A stretch of 64,000 bases of DNA, from the NCBI GenBank assembly GCA_032586195.1, contig JAWHQP010000001.1, positions 310,001 through 374,000 on the forward strand. Direction: 5' to 3'. The notes below the pieces were generated by a model that searched no databases, was not told the DNA's origin, and was given only the letters and a program-made list of their open reading frames with translations. Made by a program: the position numbers and the translations under genes. Of this stretch, positions 9,229 through 17,789 are shown piece after piece. Each line of letters begins with the position of its first letter. The first letter of the stretch is position 1. This DNA comes from JAWHQP01 sp032586195 (GTDB taxonomy: Bacteria; Pseudomonadota; Gammaproteobacteria; Enterobacterales; Pasteurellaceae).

Positions 9229-10170
9229 TTAATAATTTTTAGATTCCGCTTTATCTACTACAACGGGATCAACGTAGTAAACTTCGGGAATAGGCTGTTT
9301 ATTAATTTGTTTTATCGCGTGTTCAATGGCGATGGCCACTTGTTTTTTCGGCAATTGATCAATAGTGTTTTGCATTTTACCTTGTTTTACGTATTCAATG
9401 GCCAGCGGAATGCCGTCATAACCCGTAATGAGCACCTTACCGGACAGCCCGGCATTTTCTACCGCAGTCACCGCCCCAATCGCCATATTATCGTTGGCGG
9501 CAAAGATCCCGTTAACATTAGGATTGGCGGTTAAAATATCGGTTGTTACGTTAAGTGCTTGTTCCGTTTCCCAGTTAGCCGATTGTGAAGCTATAATTTT
9601 GATATCCGGATATTCGCCGAAGGCTTTTAAGGCGCCCGCTTTACGCTGTTCGCCGTTATCCACTCCCGGAATGCCTTCCAGCATGGCAATATTACCTTTT
9701 CCGCCGAGCGCCTCAATAAGGTTTTTCGCTTCCAGATAGCCGCCGTTAAAATTATCTACGCCCACATAGTTGAATTTTAATCCCGCCGCTTTTGCCGCTT
9801 TGGCATCCAGGCGTACGTCTAAGTCAATGATCGGTATTCCCGCTTTCTCCGCTTTCTGGAAAGCCGGAATGAATGCAATAGAATCATTCGGAGTAACAAT
9901 AATGGCATCTACCTTTTTGGCGATCATATTTTCTACCAGACCGACCAACTGTTCGGTAGAATCTTCTTTCTCCGCCACCTGGATGGTGAGATCTACGTTC
10001 ATTTTTTTCGCCGTTTCTTCAGCCCCTTGTTTCATTGAAATGAAATATTCATTACTTAACGTCTTCATTAATAGCGCAATCTGCGGTTTATCCGCGGCAA
10101 AAGCAAGGGGAGATAATGCCACCAATAAAACACTTGTTTTAAAAATATTTTTTAATGATTTCAATGTCAT
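9229..10170 (-). CDS. Periplasmic sugar-binding protein of an ABC importer (RbsB-like)
   Basis: Periplasmic binding protein type 1 (ribose/xylose/galactose class), 313 residues. It has a Sec signal peptide (K-N-I-F-K-T-S-V-L-L-V-A-L-S-P-L-A-F-A, cleavage after A-F-A). Family landmarks are K-T-L-S-N-E-Y-F near the start, I-I-V-T-P-N-D-S, the I-D-L-D-V-R stretch, and A-A-N-D-N-M-A-I-G-A. It would capture the substrate for the ATPase and permease encoded divergently from 10326. A strong AAGGAG precedes its start. Having the binding protein alone on the opposite strand from its transporter partners is unusual and allows separate expression. The substrate is not determinable from sequence; the linked kinase suggests a pentulose or pentose-derived sugar. 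Confidence 0.9.
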   Translation of the reverse strand: MTLKSLKNIFKTSVLLVALSPLAFAADKPQIALLMKTLSNEYFISMKQGAEETAKKMNVDLTIQVAEKEDSTEQLVGLVENMIAKKVDAIIVTPNDSIAFIPAFQKAEKAGIPIIDLDVRLDAKAAKAAGLKFNYVGVDNFNGGYLEAKNLIEALGGKGNIAMLEGIPGVDNGEQRKAGALKAFGEYPDIKIIASQSANWETEQALNVTTDILTANPNVNGIFAANDNMAIGAVTAVENAGLSGKVLITGYDGIPLAIEYVKQGKMQNTIDQLPKKQVAIAIEHAIKQINKQPIPEVYYVDPVVVDKAESKNY

Positions 10171-10207
10171 ACAGAATGCTCCTTAATAGATTAAAATTTA
10201 ATGAATA

Positions 10208-10226
10208 GTTTCTTAATGAAACGTTT
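10208..10226. promoter_or_regulatory. Candidate operator with GTTTC/GAAAC arms and AAACGTTT core
   Basis: GTTTC (10208-10212), five bases, then GAAAC (10218-10222), overlapping the palindrome AAACGTTT (10219-10226). LacI/GalR-type operators often contain such A/T-flanked CG cores. It lies 38 bases upstream of the binding-protein gene. Low certainty. Confidence 0.35.
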
Positions 10227-10255
10227 TTAGTCTAATAAAATTTAATCTTAAAAAC

Positions 10256-10271
10256 TGTGAACTGTCTCTCA
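10256..10271. promoter_or_regulatory. Candidate CRP site in the divergent sugar promoter region
   Basis: TGTGA, six bases, TCTCA: a perfect left half and a right half with three of five matches to TCACA. Its position between divergent sugar-uptake genes fits catabolite control. Confidence 0.45.
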
Positions 10272-10288
10272 TTATTTAAACAAAAAAT

Positions 10289-10307
10289 GTTTTATTCTAA
10301 ATAAAAC
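10289..10307. promoter_or_regulatory. Perfect 19-bp palindrome before the sugar ATPase gene
   Basis: GTTTTATT (10289-10296), CTA, then AATAAAAC (10300-10307), ending 18 bases before the ATPase ATG. It is a likely repressor operator. No regulator gene lies next to the locus. Confidence 0.5.
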
Positions 10308-10325
10308 AATTCATACGGATGTAGC

Positions 10326-11813
10326 ATGAACAATAACGCCATTATTAATTTAAAAAATATATCTAAACAATTTTTCGGTAATTCGGTTCTTACGGATATT
10401 AATTTGCAGATTAATAGCGGAGAAGTCCTTTGTTTAATAGGAGAAAATGGTGCGGGAAAATCAACGCTATGTAAGATTATTGCCGGTATTTATGCTTGTG
10501 ATAAAGGGGAAATGCTTTATCAGGGAAAACCTTATCTTCCCGACTCCGTTAAACATGCACAAGAACTCGGCATCGGCTTTATTCATCAGGAATTAATGGT
10601 GGTACCGCAGCTGACCGTATTGGAAAATATTTTTCTCGGTGCGGAAAAGAAATTGCCTTTCGGTCGAATGAACTGGACTGAAATGCGGACAAAAACACAG
10701 AGGATAATTAATGAACTGGAGCTGGATATTAAGCCGGATGATTTAATTTCCGATTTGTCTATTGCTCAGCAACAAATGGTGGAAATTGCTAAAGCGGTAT
10801 TTAGTGAATATAAAGTGATTATTTTTGATGAACCTACCTCGTCTATTTCGCGTAAAAATACGGAAACCTTATTCAAAATTATCCATCAGCTTAAAGAAAA
10901 GAATGTGGCAATGATTTATATTTCTCACCGATTGGAGGAATTTAAATATATTGCCGATCGTGTGGCGGTTTTAAGAGATGGTTATCTTACCGGGGTTATG
11001 CCTTATAAAGAAACCTCATCCGAACAAATTGTAAAACTGATGGTCGGTCGGGAAATTAATTTTGATAAATACCGACGTAATACGCATTTCGAACAGGAAA
11101 AATTGCGGGTAGATAACCTGAAAAGTAAATATATAAAGCCAATATCGTTTTCCGTATATAAAGGGGAAATTCTTGGTTTTGCCGGTTTGGTCGGAGCGGG
11201 AAGGACGGAAGTATTACGGGCTATATATGGGGCCGATGAATCCAGCGGGCATATTTACATTGATCAGCAAGAAGTAAGGATTGATTCTCCCGAAGATGCG
11301 GTAAACCGGAAAATCGGTTTTATTACCGAAGATCGTAAATCTCAAGGATTGGTGCTGGGAATGAGCATTCGGGAAAATATCACCTTGCCGATTCTTAAAC
11401 GATTCTGGAACGGGTTTTATTTAAATAAAAAACTGGAACGGCGGATTGCTGAAGATAATAGGATAAAACTGCGAATTGTTTCCGGCAGTCAGGAACAGCA
11501 AACCAAAACCTTATCAGGGGGAAATCAGCAAAAAGTGATTATTGCCCGCTGGCTGGAAAGCGGCGTAAATATTTTGCTGATTGATGAACCGACCCGAGGT
11601 ATCGATATCGGAGCAAAATCCGAGATTTATGATTTAATGAGAAAATTTACCGAACAGGGCGGGACGGTTGTAATGGTTTCGTCTGATTTACCCGAGCTAA
11701 TCACCATTTCTGATCGGATTATTGTTATGCGTAACGGAGAGAAAGTTGATGAAATCAGTGAGCGGGAGAAAATCACGGAAGAAAACTTAATGCATTTAAT
11801 GATTGGTGTTTAA
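10326..11813 (+). CDS. Sugar ABC transporter, duplicated ATPase (RbsA-like)
   Basis: Inner-membrane-associated ATPase driving monosaccharide import. The 495 residues contain two fused ABC domains, as in RbsA/XylG/MglA. Domain 1 has Walker A G-E-N-G-A-G-K-S-T and Walker B V-I-I-F-D-E-P-T. Domain 2 has the degenerate P-loop G-L-V-G-A-G-R-T-E usual for the second domain, signature L-S-G-G-N-Q-Q-K and I-L-L-I-D-E-P-T-R-G-I-D. It is the first gene of the plus-strand operon ATPase-permease-kinase. The ribosome-binding site is weak, and a 19-bp palindrome sits just upstream. The substrate is unknown. Confidence 0.92.
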   Translation: MNNNAIINLKNISKQFFGNSVLTDINLQINSGEVLCLIGENGAGKSTLCKIIAGIYACDKGEMLYQGKPYLPDSVKHAQELGIGFIHQELMVVPQLTVLENIFLGAEKKLPFGRMNWTEMRTKTQRIINELELDIKPDDLISDLSIAQQQMVEIAKAVFSEYKVIIFDEPTSSISRKNTETLFKIIHQLKEKNVAMIYISHRLEEFKYIADRVAVLRDGYLTGVMPYKETSSEQIVKLMVGREINFDKYRRNTHFEQEKLRVDNLKSKYIKPISFSVYKGEILGFAGLVGAGRTEVLRAIYGADESSGHIYIDQQEVRIDSPEDAVNRKIGFITEDRKSQGLVLGMSIRENITLPILKRFWNGFYLNKKLERRIAEDNRIKLRIVSGSQEQQTKTLSGGNQQKVIIARWLESGVNILLIDEPTRGIDIGAKSEIYDLMRKFTEQGGTVVMVSSDLPELITISDRIIVMRNGEKVDEISEREKITEENLMHLMIGV

Positions 11814-11828
11814 CAATAGGATCTATAT

Positions 11829-12857
11829 ATGTCTTCATTAAAAAAAATCATATCTAAATTGGGTATCGGCCTGGTGTTACTCTTTATGATTTTAGGGATG
11901 TCTCTAACATCGGATGTGTTTCTTTCAACTAACAATATTCTTAATATCCTGTTGCAGGTTTCAGTCATTTGTGTCATTTCTGTCGGTATGACCTATGTTA
12001 TTCTGACCGGCGGAATTGATTTATCGGTCGGTTCCATTGTGGCGCTAAGCGCGGTGTGTTTAGGTTTATTCACTCATTGGGGGATTGATTTATTAGGTGA
12101 AAGCCCGTCACGGACAGCCGTGCTGGCGGTGGGATTGCTTTCCGTTATCGGCGCGATCATAGTAGGCGCATTGTGCGGATACATCAACGGCTTCGTCATT
12201 GTTTACGGCAAAGTCACGCCTTTTATTACCACTCTGGGTATGATGGGCATTGCCAGAGGGCTGGCATTAACCCTGTCTAACGGTAAAACGATTTACAACT
12301 TCCCCGAGCCATTGCGTTTTTTTGGTAACGGCCAACTCGCTGTTACGGAAAATTTCGGTATTCCGATTCCCGTTATTATAGCTTTACTTGTGGTATTAAT
12401 TAGCTTTTACGTACTCACTCAAACCGTGTTCGGACGCCAGATTTATGCGCTGGGCGGAAATCGTGAGGCTGTCAGATTATCCGGGATTAATGTTAATAAA
12501 CTGGAAATCAAGACCTACGTGATTAACGGGGCTTTATCCGCAATCGGAGCGGTTATTTTAGTCGGACGTTTAAATGCGGCCCAACCTATTGCCGGTACGG
12601 GCTATGAGCTGGATGCAATTGCCGCGACGGTGATTGGCGGAACCAGTCTGATGGGTGGAATCGGCTCCGTCATCAGCACATCTATCGGGGCGTTAATTAT
12701 GGGCGTGCTGCAAAACGGCTTGACATTATTAAACGTTACTTCCTATCTGCAGCGATTGATTATCGGTCTGGTCATTATTCTTGCCGTATTCCTTGACCAA
12801 TTACGCCGCGGCGAGGTTTCCACCGGTCGTTTAAGAAAAATCTTTTTCAGAGAATAA
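11829..12857 (+). CDS. Sugar ABC transporter permease (RbsC-like)
   Basis: Polytopic inner-membrane permease of 342 residues. The family hallmark is L-T-G-G-I-D-L-S-V-G-S near residue 60 and G-G-T-S-L-M-G-G-I-G-S near residue 275. About eight to ten hydrophobic segments are visible. It partners with the RbsA-like ATPase 15 bases upstream; AGGA precedes its ATG. It ends two bases before the kinase start, which points to tight coupling. Confidence 0.92.
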   Translation: MSSLKKIISKLGIGLVLLFMILGMSLTSDVFLSTNNILNILLQVSVICVISVGMTYVILTGGIDLSVGSIVALSAVCLGLFTHWGIDLLGESPSRTAVLAVGLLSVIGAIIVGALCGYINGFVIVYGKVTPFITTLGMMGIARGLALTLSNGKTIYNFPEPLRFFGNGQLAVTENFGIPIPVIIALLVVLISFYVLTQTVFGRQIYALGGNREAVRLSGINVNKLEIKTYVINGALSAIGAVILVGRLNAAQPIAGTGYELDAIAATVIGGTSLMGGIGSVISTSIGALIMGVLQNGLTLLNVTSYLQRLIIGLVIILAVFLDQLRRGEVSTGRLRKIFFRE

Positions 12858-12859
12858 AT

Positions 12860-14314
12860 ATGACGAATTATTACCTCGGTATTGATTGCGGCGGAACCTT
12901 TATTAAAGCGGCATTGTTTGATCAAACAGGTAAAATGCATACCTGTGAACGGGAAAATGTTGAAGTGATCAGTGAACACGCGGGTTACGCGGAACGTGAT
13001 ATGCATAGCCTGTGGCAGGCCTGTGCCACTTTGATTTATCGCACCATGCAAACCGCGCGGATTGAGCCTACGCAGATTAAAAGCATTGGAATTTCAGCGC
13101 AGGGGAAAGGCGTTTTTTTACTTGATAAATATGATCAACCCTTGGGACGGGCGATTTTGTCTTCCGATCAGCGCGCCTTGGCTATTGTTAAACAGTGGAA
13201 AGAGCAGGGTATTGAAGATAAGGTCTATCCGCTTTCCCATCAGTCTTTATGGACGGGGCACCCCGTATCCGTTCTGCGTTGGTTAAAAGAACATGAGCCT
13301 GAACGCTACGGTCAAATAAACACGGTTTTTATGACCCACGATTTCTTGCGTTTTTGCCTGACGGGCGAACGCTATTGCGAAGAAAGCAACATTTCGGAAA
13401 GTAATTTATATCATATGGAAAAGGGGCGGTATGAACCCGAACTGGCCGCATTGTTAGGTATTGCTGAAATAGTAAATAAACTGCCGCCGATTGTGAAGTC
13501 AATTCGGATCGCAGGTTATGTAACGGAACAAGCGGCCAAACTGTGCGGGCTGGCGGCTGGAACGCCGGTGGTCGGTGGTGTATTTGACGTGACGGCAATG
13601 ACATTGGCCATGAATGATCGCCACGATAATAATAAACTCAATGTCATGTTGGGAACTTGGTCAATCGTTACGGGAATTTCCGACCATATTGATTACACGC
13701 AGAAAACGCGTTTTTCCTACGGTAGGTATATTGAGGCGAATAAATTCCTGATTCAAGAAGCCAGTCCGACTTCGGCGGGCAATTTAGAATGGTTTATTAA
13801 ACAATGGAAATTGAATTATCAACAGGTTAATCAAATGGTTGCGCAGCTGCCGCCGGCTCAAAGTGCGGTGCTGTTTTTGCCGTTTTTGTACGGTTCGAAT
13901 ACCTCATTGGGCATGACGGCCGGCTTTTACGGCATGCAGTCGCATCATACGCTGGGCAATTTGTTGCAAGCCGTATATGAAGGCGTACTATTCAGCCTGA
14001 CGGATCACCTGGAACGTATGTATCAGTATTTCCCTCACATTGAACGGTTGCGTGTGGCGGGCGGAATTACAAAATCGGCAATATGGTTACAAATGCTGGC
14101 TGATTTGTCCGGTAAGGTGCTGGAAGTGCCGGAAATTGAGGAAGAGGGGTGTTTAGGCGCGGCTATTGTGGCCGCCGAAGGTGTGCAGGACGACAGCGGC
14201 ATGATGCAGCGACAAAGCATAGCGGTGGTTCAGCCTAATCCGGCATTGTTTATGGCTTATCAGAAAAAATACCAAAAATATAAGGCGTTAATTCAAGCTC
14301 TGGCACAGCTTTAA
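12860..14314 (+). CDS. lyxK: FGGY carbohydrate kinase, L-xylulose kinase-like
   Basis: Cytoplasmic sugar kinase of 484 residues that would phosphorylate the imported sugar. The phosphate-binding start is G-I-D-C-G-G-T-F-I-K-A-A-L-F-D. From memory it matches E. coli LyxK closely along its length (I-G-I-S-A-Q-G-K-G, L-W-T-G-H-P-V-S, C-E-E-S-N-I-S-E-S-N-L-Y, H/Q-E-A-S-P-T-S-x-G-N-L-E-W-F). LyxK acts on L-xylulose, giving L-xylulose 5-phosphate. The epimerase, decarboxylase and dehydrogenase genes that accompany lyxK in Haemophilus and E. coli are absent here, so the product must join a pathway encoded elsewhere. A USS (AAAGTGCGGT) lies inside at about 13861. The exact substrate remains inferred. 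Confidence 0.82.
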   Translation: MTNYYLGIDCGGTFIKAALFDQTGKMHTCERENVEVISEHAGYAERDMHSLWQACATLIYRTMQTARIEPTQIKSIGISAQGKGVFLLDKYDQPLGRAILSSDQRALAIVKQWKEQGIEDKVYPLSHQSLWTGHPVSVLRWLKEHEPERYGQINTVFMTHDFLRFCLTGERYCEESNISESNLYHMEKGRYEPELAALLGIAEIVNKLPPIVKSIRIAGYVTEQAAKLCGLAAGTPVVGGVFDVTAMTLAMNDRHDNNKLNVMLGTWSIVTGISDHIDYTQKTRFSYGRYIEANKFLIQEASPTSAGNLEWFIKQWKLNYQQVNQMVAQLPPAQSAVLFLPFLYGSNTSLGMTAGFYGMQSHHTLGNLLQAVYEGVLFSLTDHLERMYQYFPHIERLRVAGGITKSAIWLQMLADLSGKVLEVPEIEEEGCLGAAIVAAEGVQDDSGMMQRQSIAVVQPNPALFMAYQKKYQKYKALIQALAQL

Positions 14315-14336
14315 ATTGAAAATTTTTAAGCTAAAC

Positions 14337-14375
14337 AAAGCCCCGATAATTAATGAAGAAAATTATCGGGGCTTT
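14337..14375. terminator. Bidirectional terminator between lyxK and lipA
   Basis: A 15-base arm (14337-14351, AAAGCCCCGATAATT) pairs perfectly with 14361-14375 around a 9-base loop. It separates two convergent genes and has A/T on both flanks. Confidence 0.85.
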
Positions 14376-14399
14376 GTATTGTTTACTATTGATAATGAG

Positions 14400-15362
14400 T
14401 TATTTCACCAATCCGCCGCTTGCCTGTAAATCAGCGTGGTAGGAAGAACGGACGAACGGGCCGCAGGCGGCGTGTTCAAAACCCATTGCCTGTGCTTTTT
14501 CGCGGAATTCATCGAATTCTCTCGGCGGCACGTAACGGGCGACGGGCAAATGATGGCGGCTCGGTTGTAAATATTGCCCGAGAGTCAGCATGGTCACGCC
14601 GTTAGTGCGTAAATCTTCCATTACTTCCAGAATTTCTTCGTTGGTTTCGCCTAATCCCACCATCAGGCCGGATTTAGTCGGAATATGCGGGAACATTGCC
14701 TTGAATTCGCGTAATAATTTCAACGACCATTCATAATCTGCACCCGGGCGGATTTCACGGTATAAACGCGGGATATTTTCCAGATTGTGATTGAACACAT
14801 CAGGCGGATTATCCTTGAGTTTATCCAACGCCTGTTCGATCCGTCCACGAAAATCCGGCACCAGAATTTCGATTTTGATATGCGGATTTAATGCCCGGAT
14901 TTCTTTGATGCATTCGGCAAAATGACCGGCTCCGCGATCAGGTAAATCATCACGGTCCACCGAGGTGATCACCACATATTTTAATTTCATGTCCTGAATA
15001 GTTTCGGCAAGTTTTTTCGGTTCTTCGGGATCAGGCGGTAGCGGTTTGCCGTGAGCAACATCACAAAACGGGCAACGACGGGTGCAGATAGCGCCGAGAA
15101 TCATAAAGGTTGCCGTGCCGTGGTTAAAGCACTCGTGCAAGTTCGGACAGGACGCTTCTTCGCAGACGGAATGCAGACCGTGACGGCGCATCCCGTTTTT
15201 AATGCTTTCAATTTTGGCCGAGCTGGCGGGCAGTTTGATTTTCATCCAGGCGGGTTTTTTCAATAGTTCCTGATCGGGATCGATATTTTTGACTTGGATA
15301 ATGGACGTTTTTGCCGCATCGCGATACTTTACGCCGCGTTCCATTTTAAATGGGGTTGACAC
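14400..15362 (-). CDS. lipA: Lipoyl synthase
   Basis: Radical-SAM enzyme that inserts two sulphurs into octanoyl groups on lipoyl domains (pyruvate and 2-oxoglutarate dehydrogenases, glycine cleavage). The 320 residues contain both iron-sulphur motifs: the auxiliary cluster C-E-E-A-S-C-P-N-L-H-E-C and the radical-SAM C-T-R-R-C-P-F-C. The C-terminal R-S-S-Y-H-A-D cluster-ligand motif is present near the end. It lies downstream of lipB on the minus strand, as in E. coli, and acts after it in lipoate synthesis. Confidence 0.97.
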   Translation of the reverse strand: MSTPFKMERGVKYRDAAKTSIIQVKNIDPDQELLKKPAWMKIKLPASSAKIESIKNGMRRHGLHSVCEEASCPNLHECFNHGTATFMILGAICTRRCPFCDVAHGKPLPPDPEEPKKLAETIQDMKLKYVVITSVDRDDLPDRGAGHFAECIKEIRALNPHIKIEILVPDFRGRIEQALDKLKDNPPDVFNHNLENIPRLYREIRPGADYEWSLKLLREFKAMFPHIPTKSGLMVGLGETNEEILEVMEDLRTNGVTMLTLGQYLQPSRHHLPVARYVPPREFDEFREKAQAMGFEHAACGPFVRSSYHADLQASGGLVK

Positions 15363-15401
15363 AATACTTGTTCCTATTTCACTAAACGTTTCAACAAAAG
15401 T

Positions 15402-16076
15402 TTAAATGTTAAAAATTTGTTGCGTAGTATAACCTAAATTTTGCACAAAGTGTGCAACTAATTTGGGTGAAACTTTATCGCAGTCGGCTTCTTCTTTTTC
15501 AATGAAGTCAGCGAGCTGACACATCTCAAGCCCGGCGTAACCGCAAGGATTGATGTTGTGGAACGGTTCTAAATCCATATTGATATTGAATGCCAGACCG
15601 TGGAAAGAACAGCCGTGGCGGATACGCAGTCCGAGCGAACAGATTTTTCTGCCGTCAATATAAACACCCGGCGCATCAGGCTTGGCATAGGCCTGAATGC
15701 CATATTCAGCCAAGGTTTGAATGACCGATTGCTCAAGGGCGGTGACAAGCTGACGCACACTCACTTCGCTGCCGTTGGCTTTGAGGCGTTTAATATCAAT
15801 CAGTACATACATAATTTGCTGGCCGATGCCATGATAGGTAATCTGCCCGCCGCGATCCGACTGAATTACGGGAATATCGGTTGTATGCAGCAAATGTTCG
15901 GGTTTGCCCGCCTGCCCCTGAGTAAACACCGCCGGATGCTGTACCAGCCAGATTTCATCAGCCGTATTCGCTTTGCGGTTGTCGGTAAATTCCTGCATTT
16001 TGTGCCAGATTTTCTGATAATCCTGCACACCAAGATGACGGATGAGGAGTTTTGGTTCCGTTGTGGTCTGTTTCAT
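15402..16076 (-). CDS. lipB: Octanoyl-[ACP]:protein octanoyltransferase
   Basis: Transfers octanoate from acyl carrier protein to lipoyl domains, the step before LipA. At 224 residues it is typical. The active-site context is visible: R-G-G-Q-I-T-Y-H-G-I-G-Q, the Lys in G-R-K-I-C-S-L-G-L-R and the catalytic Cys in G-L-E-M-C-Q. It lies between ybeD and lipA, 39 bases upstream of lipA, consistent with one ybeD-lipB-lipA transcription unit. Confidence 0.96.
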   Translation of the reverse strand: MKQTTTEPKLLIRHLGVQDYQKIWHKMQEFTDNRKANTADEIWLVQHPAVFTQGQAGKPEHLLHTTDIPVIQSDRGGQITYHGIGQQIMYVLIDIKRLKANGSEVSVRQLVTALEQSVIQTLAEYGIQAYAKPDAPGVYIDGRKICSLGLRIRHGCSFHGLAFNINMDLEPFHNINPCGYAGLEMCQLADFIEKEEADCDKVSPKLVAHFVQNLGYTTQQIFNI

Positions 16077-16135
16077 TTTTCTGTTCTCGAATAAAACGCG
16101 AGTCGAATCGCTCGCGTTTAAAATGAATTAAAGCA

Positions 16136-16435
16136 TTACAGCACCATTCTCACGCCTTCGATTTTGGCAAGTTCCTCGTAGAGGCGTTCGATTTGAGCGA
16201 TTTCTTCGGCGATAATATCGATCGAAACCGAATGATAAGTGCCTTTGCTGCTCACGGCGTTACGCGGATTGTAATCGCCTTTGGCATGTTTTTGTACTAC
16301 CATCACTACGTCATCAATCAAATCATCCCGTGCCGCGCCGACCACTTTAAAGGTAAAATTGCAGGGAAATTCTAATAAATCTTTTAATTTTGCCTGCGGG
16401 AGATCCTGTAAATTCACTGTTTTCGTTTCTGCCAT
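16136..16435 (-). CDS. ybeD: DUF493 family protein YbeD
   Basis: Small (99 residues) cytoplasmic protein with a ferredoxin-like/ACT-like fold, conserved between dacA and lipB in gammaproteobacteria. Recognisable features are L-L-E-F-P-C-N-F-T-F-K-V-V-G near residue 20 and the C-terminal L-A-K-I-E-G-V-R-M-V-L. An AAGGAAA ribosome-binding site precedes its start. A role linked to lipoate metabolism is suggested only by gene neighbourhood. Confidence 0.88.
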   Translation of the reverse strand: MAETKTVNLQDLPQAKLKDLLEFPCNFTFKVVGAARDDLIDDVVMVVQKHAKGDYNPRNAVSSKGTYHSVSIDIIAEEIAQIERLYEELAKIEGVRMVL

Positions 16436-16522
16436 ATCATTTTCCTTCGTTATCCTGATTCGCTACATATAAGGTTCAAACTGACGGAATTCAAGTAACG
16501 GTATGGGTTAAAACTCGCAAAA

Positions 16523-16565
16523 CAGCACCGCACTTTAGTGGGGTTAGGCACAAAGTGCGGTGCTG
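16523..16565 (-). terminator. Inverted USS pair terminator after dacA
   Basis: CAGCACCGCACTTT (16523-16536) and its exact reverse complement (16552-16565) flank a 15-base loop. Outer AACTC/GAGTT bases extend the stem. It lies just past the dacA stop on the minus strand and separates dacA from ybeD-lipB-lipA. Confidence 0.75.
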
Positions 16566-16589
16566 AGATTCGGAGTTTTTCGGGCCGGA

Positions 16590-17774
16590 TTAGAACAGGT
16601 CTTTAATGGTTAATACCAGCCAATCCCAGGCCTTACCGAAGATGCCGCCTTCTTCCACATCTTTCATTACTTGCAGGTTAATACTGGCTATGTCTTTACC
16701 GTCAAGCTGATAGATCACTTTACCCACTACCTGACCTTTGCTAAGCGGGGCCTCAAGGCGTTTGCCGTCTAATTCGACACGGGCTTTTAAATCTGTGTTC
16801 TTGCCTTTCGGCACGGTAATGTAGCCGTCCTGCAGTACGCCTACGGGCACTTTACTGTCCGAACCGTAGTAAACGCGTTCTTCGGCAACGGCTTTGTCGG
16901 CCTCTAAGGTTTTAAAGGTTTCAAAGTTATTGAAACCCCATTGCAACAGTTTTTTGCTTTCTATTTCGCGGCCTTTGTAGGTCGGAACGCCCATCACGAC
17001 GGAAATTAACCGCATGTTGTTCGGGCTAACCGCCGAAGCGACGAGATTATAGCCGGCCTGATCGGTGTGACCGGTTTTCATGCCGTCCACATTTAAGGTT
17101 TTATCCCATAATAAGCCGTTACGGTTCGGTTGTTTGATTTTATTGAAAGTGAAATCTTTTTCCGAATATATTTTATATTCCTCAGGCAGGTCGCGGATAA
17201 TGTGAGCACCGATAATGGCCATATCGCGGGCGGAAGAGTATTGATTAGGATCGTCTAAGCCGTGTACTGTGGTGAAATGAGTATTTTTTAAACCGAACTG
17301 GTCAGCATACTTATTCATGGTATCGATGAATGTCTGAGTGGAACCGGAGACATGTTCGGCTATCGCCACACAGGCATCATTGCCCGAGACGACGATAACT
17401 CCGCGATTTAAATCACTCACGGAAACCTGTTGATTGAGGTTCAGGAACATTTTTGACGAACCCGGGAAATTTTTACCCCACGCATTTTCGTCGATAGTTA
17501 CCATATCATTCGGGCTGATTTTACCTTCTTTAATCGCGGTGCCGGTTACATAGCTGGTCATCATTTTGGTTAATGAAGCCGGATATTGACGCTGGTCGGG
17601 GTTTAACGCTGCTAATACCGCGCCTGAGTTGTAATCCATTAGGATAAAAGTCTGTGCGTTTAATTGCGGTGCCGCGATACCGTATTGAACATCCTCGGCA
17701 TGGGCGGCCAATGATATGGAGAACAAGCCCGCAAGTAAAGTAAGATTCGTTTTGCGTAATATTTTGTTGAACAT
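16590..17774 (-). CDS. dacA: D-alanyl-D-alanine carboxypeptidase (PBP5/6 type)
   Basis: Periplasmic low-molecular-weight penicillin-binding protein trimming the terminal D-Ala from peptidoglycan stems. The 394 residues start with a signal peptide ending A-A-H-A. The three active-site motifs are present: S67-L-T-K70 (in P-A-S-L-T-K), S-G-N (in V-V-S-G-N-D-A) and K-T-G (in D-G-M-K-T-G-H-T-D). The C-terminal segment (K-A-W-D-W-L-V-L-T-I-K-D-L-F) is the amphipathic membrane anchor typical of PBP5. It follows rlpA by 15 bases on the minus strand. Confidence 0.96.
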   Translation of the reverse strand: MFNKILRKTNLTLLAGLFSISLAAHAEDVQYGIAAPQLNAQTFILMDYNSGAVLAALNPDQRQYPASLTKMMTSYVTGTAIKEGKISPNDMVTIDENAWGKNFPGSSKMFLNLNQQVSVSDLNRGVIVVSGNDACVAIAEHVSGSTQTFIDTMNKYADQFGLKNTHFTTVHGLDDPNQYSSARDMAIIGAHIIRDLPEEYKIYSEKDFTFNKIKQPNRNGLLWDKTLNVDGMKTGHTDQAGYNLVASAVSPNNMRLISVVMGVPTYKGREIESKKLLQWGFNNFETFKTLEADKAVAEERVYYGSDSKVPVGVLQDGYITVPKGKNTDLKARVELDGKRLEAPLSKGQVVGKVIYQLDGKDIASINLQVMKDVEEGGIFGKAWDWLVLTIKDLF

Positions 17775-17789
17775 TGATGAATCCTTGAA

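Noticed and set aside
9187..10186. Plus-strand open frames opposite the sugar-binding protein gene
   Set aside because: They are antisense shadows of a gene with a clear signal peptide, ribosome-binding site and family motifs.
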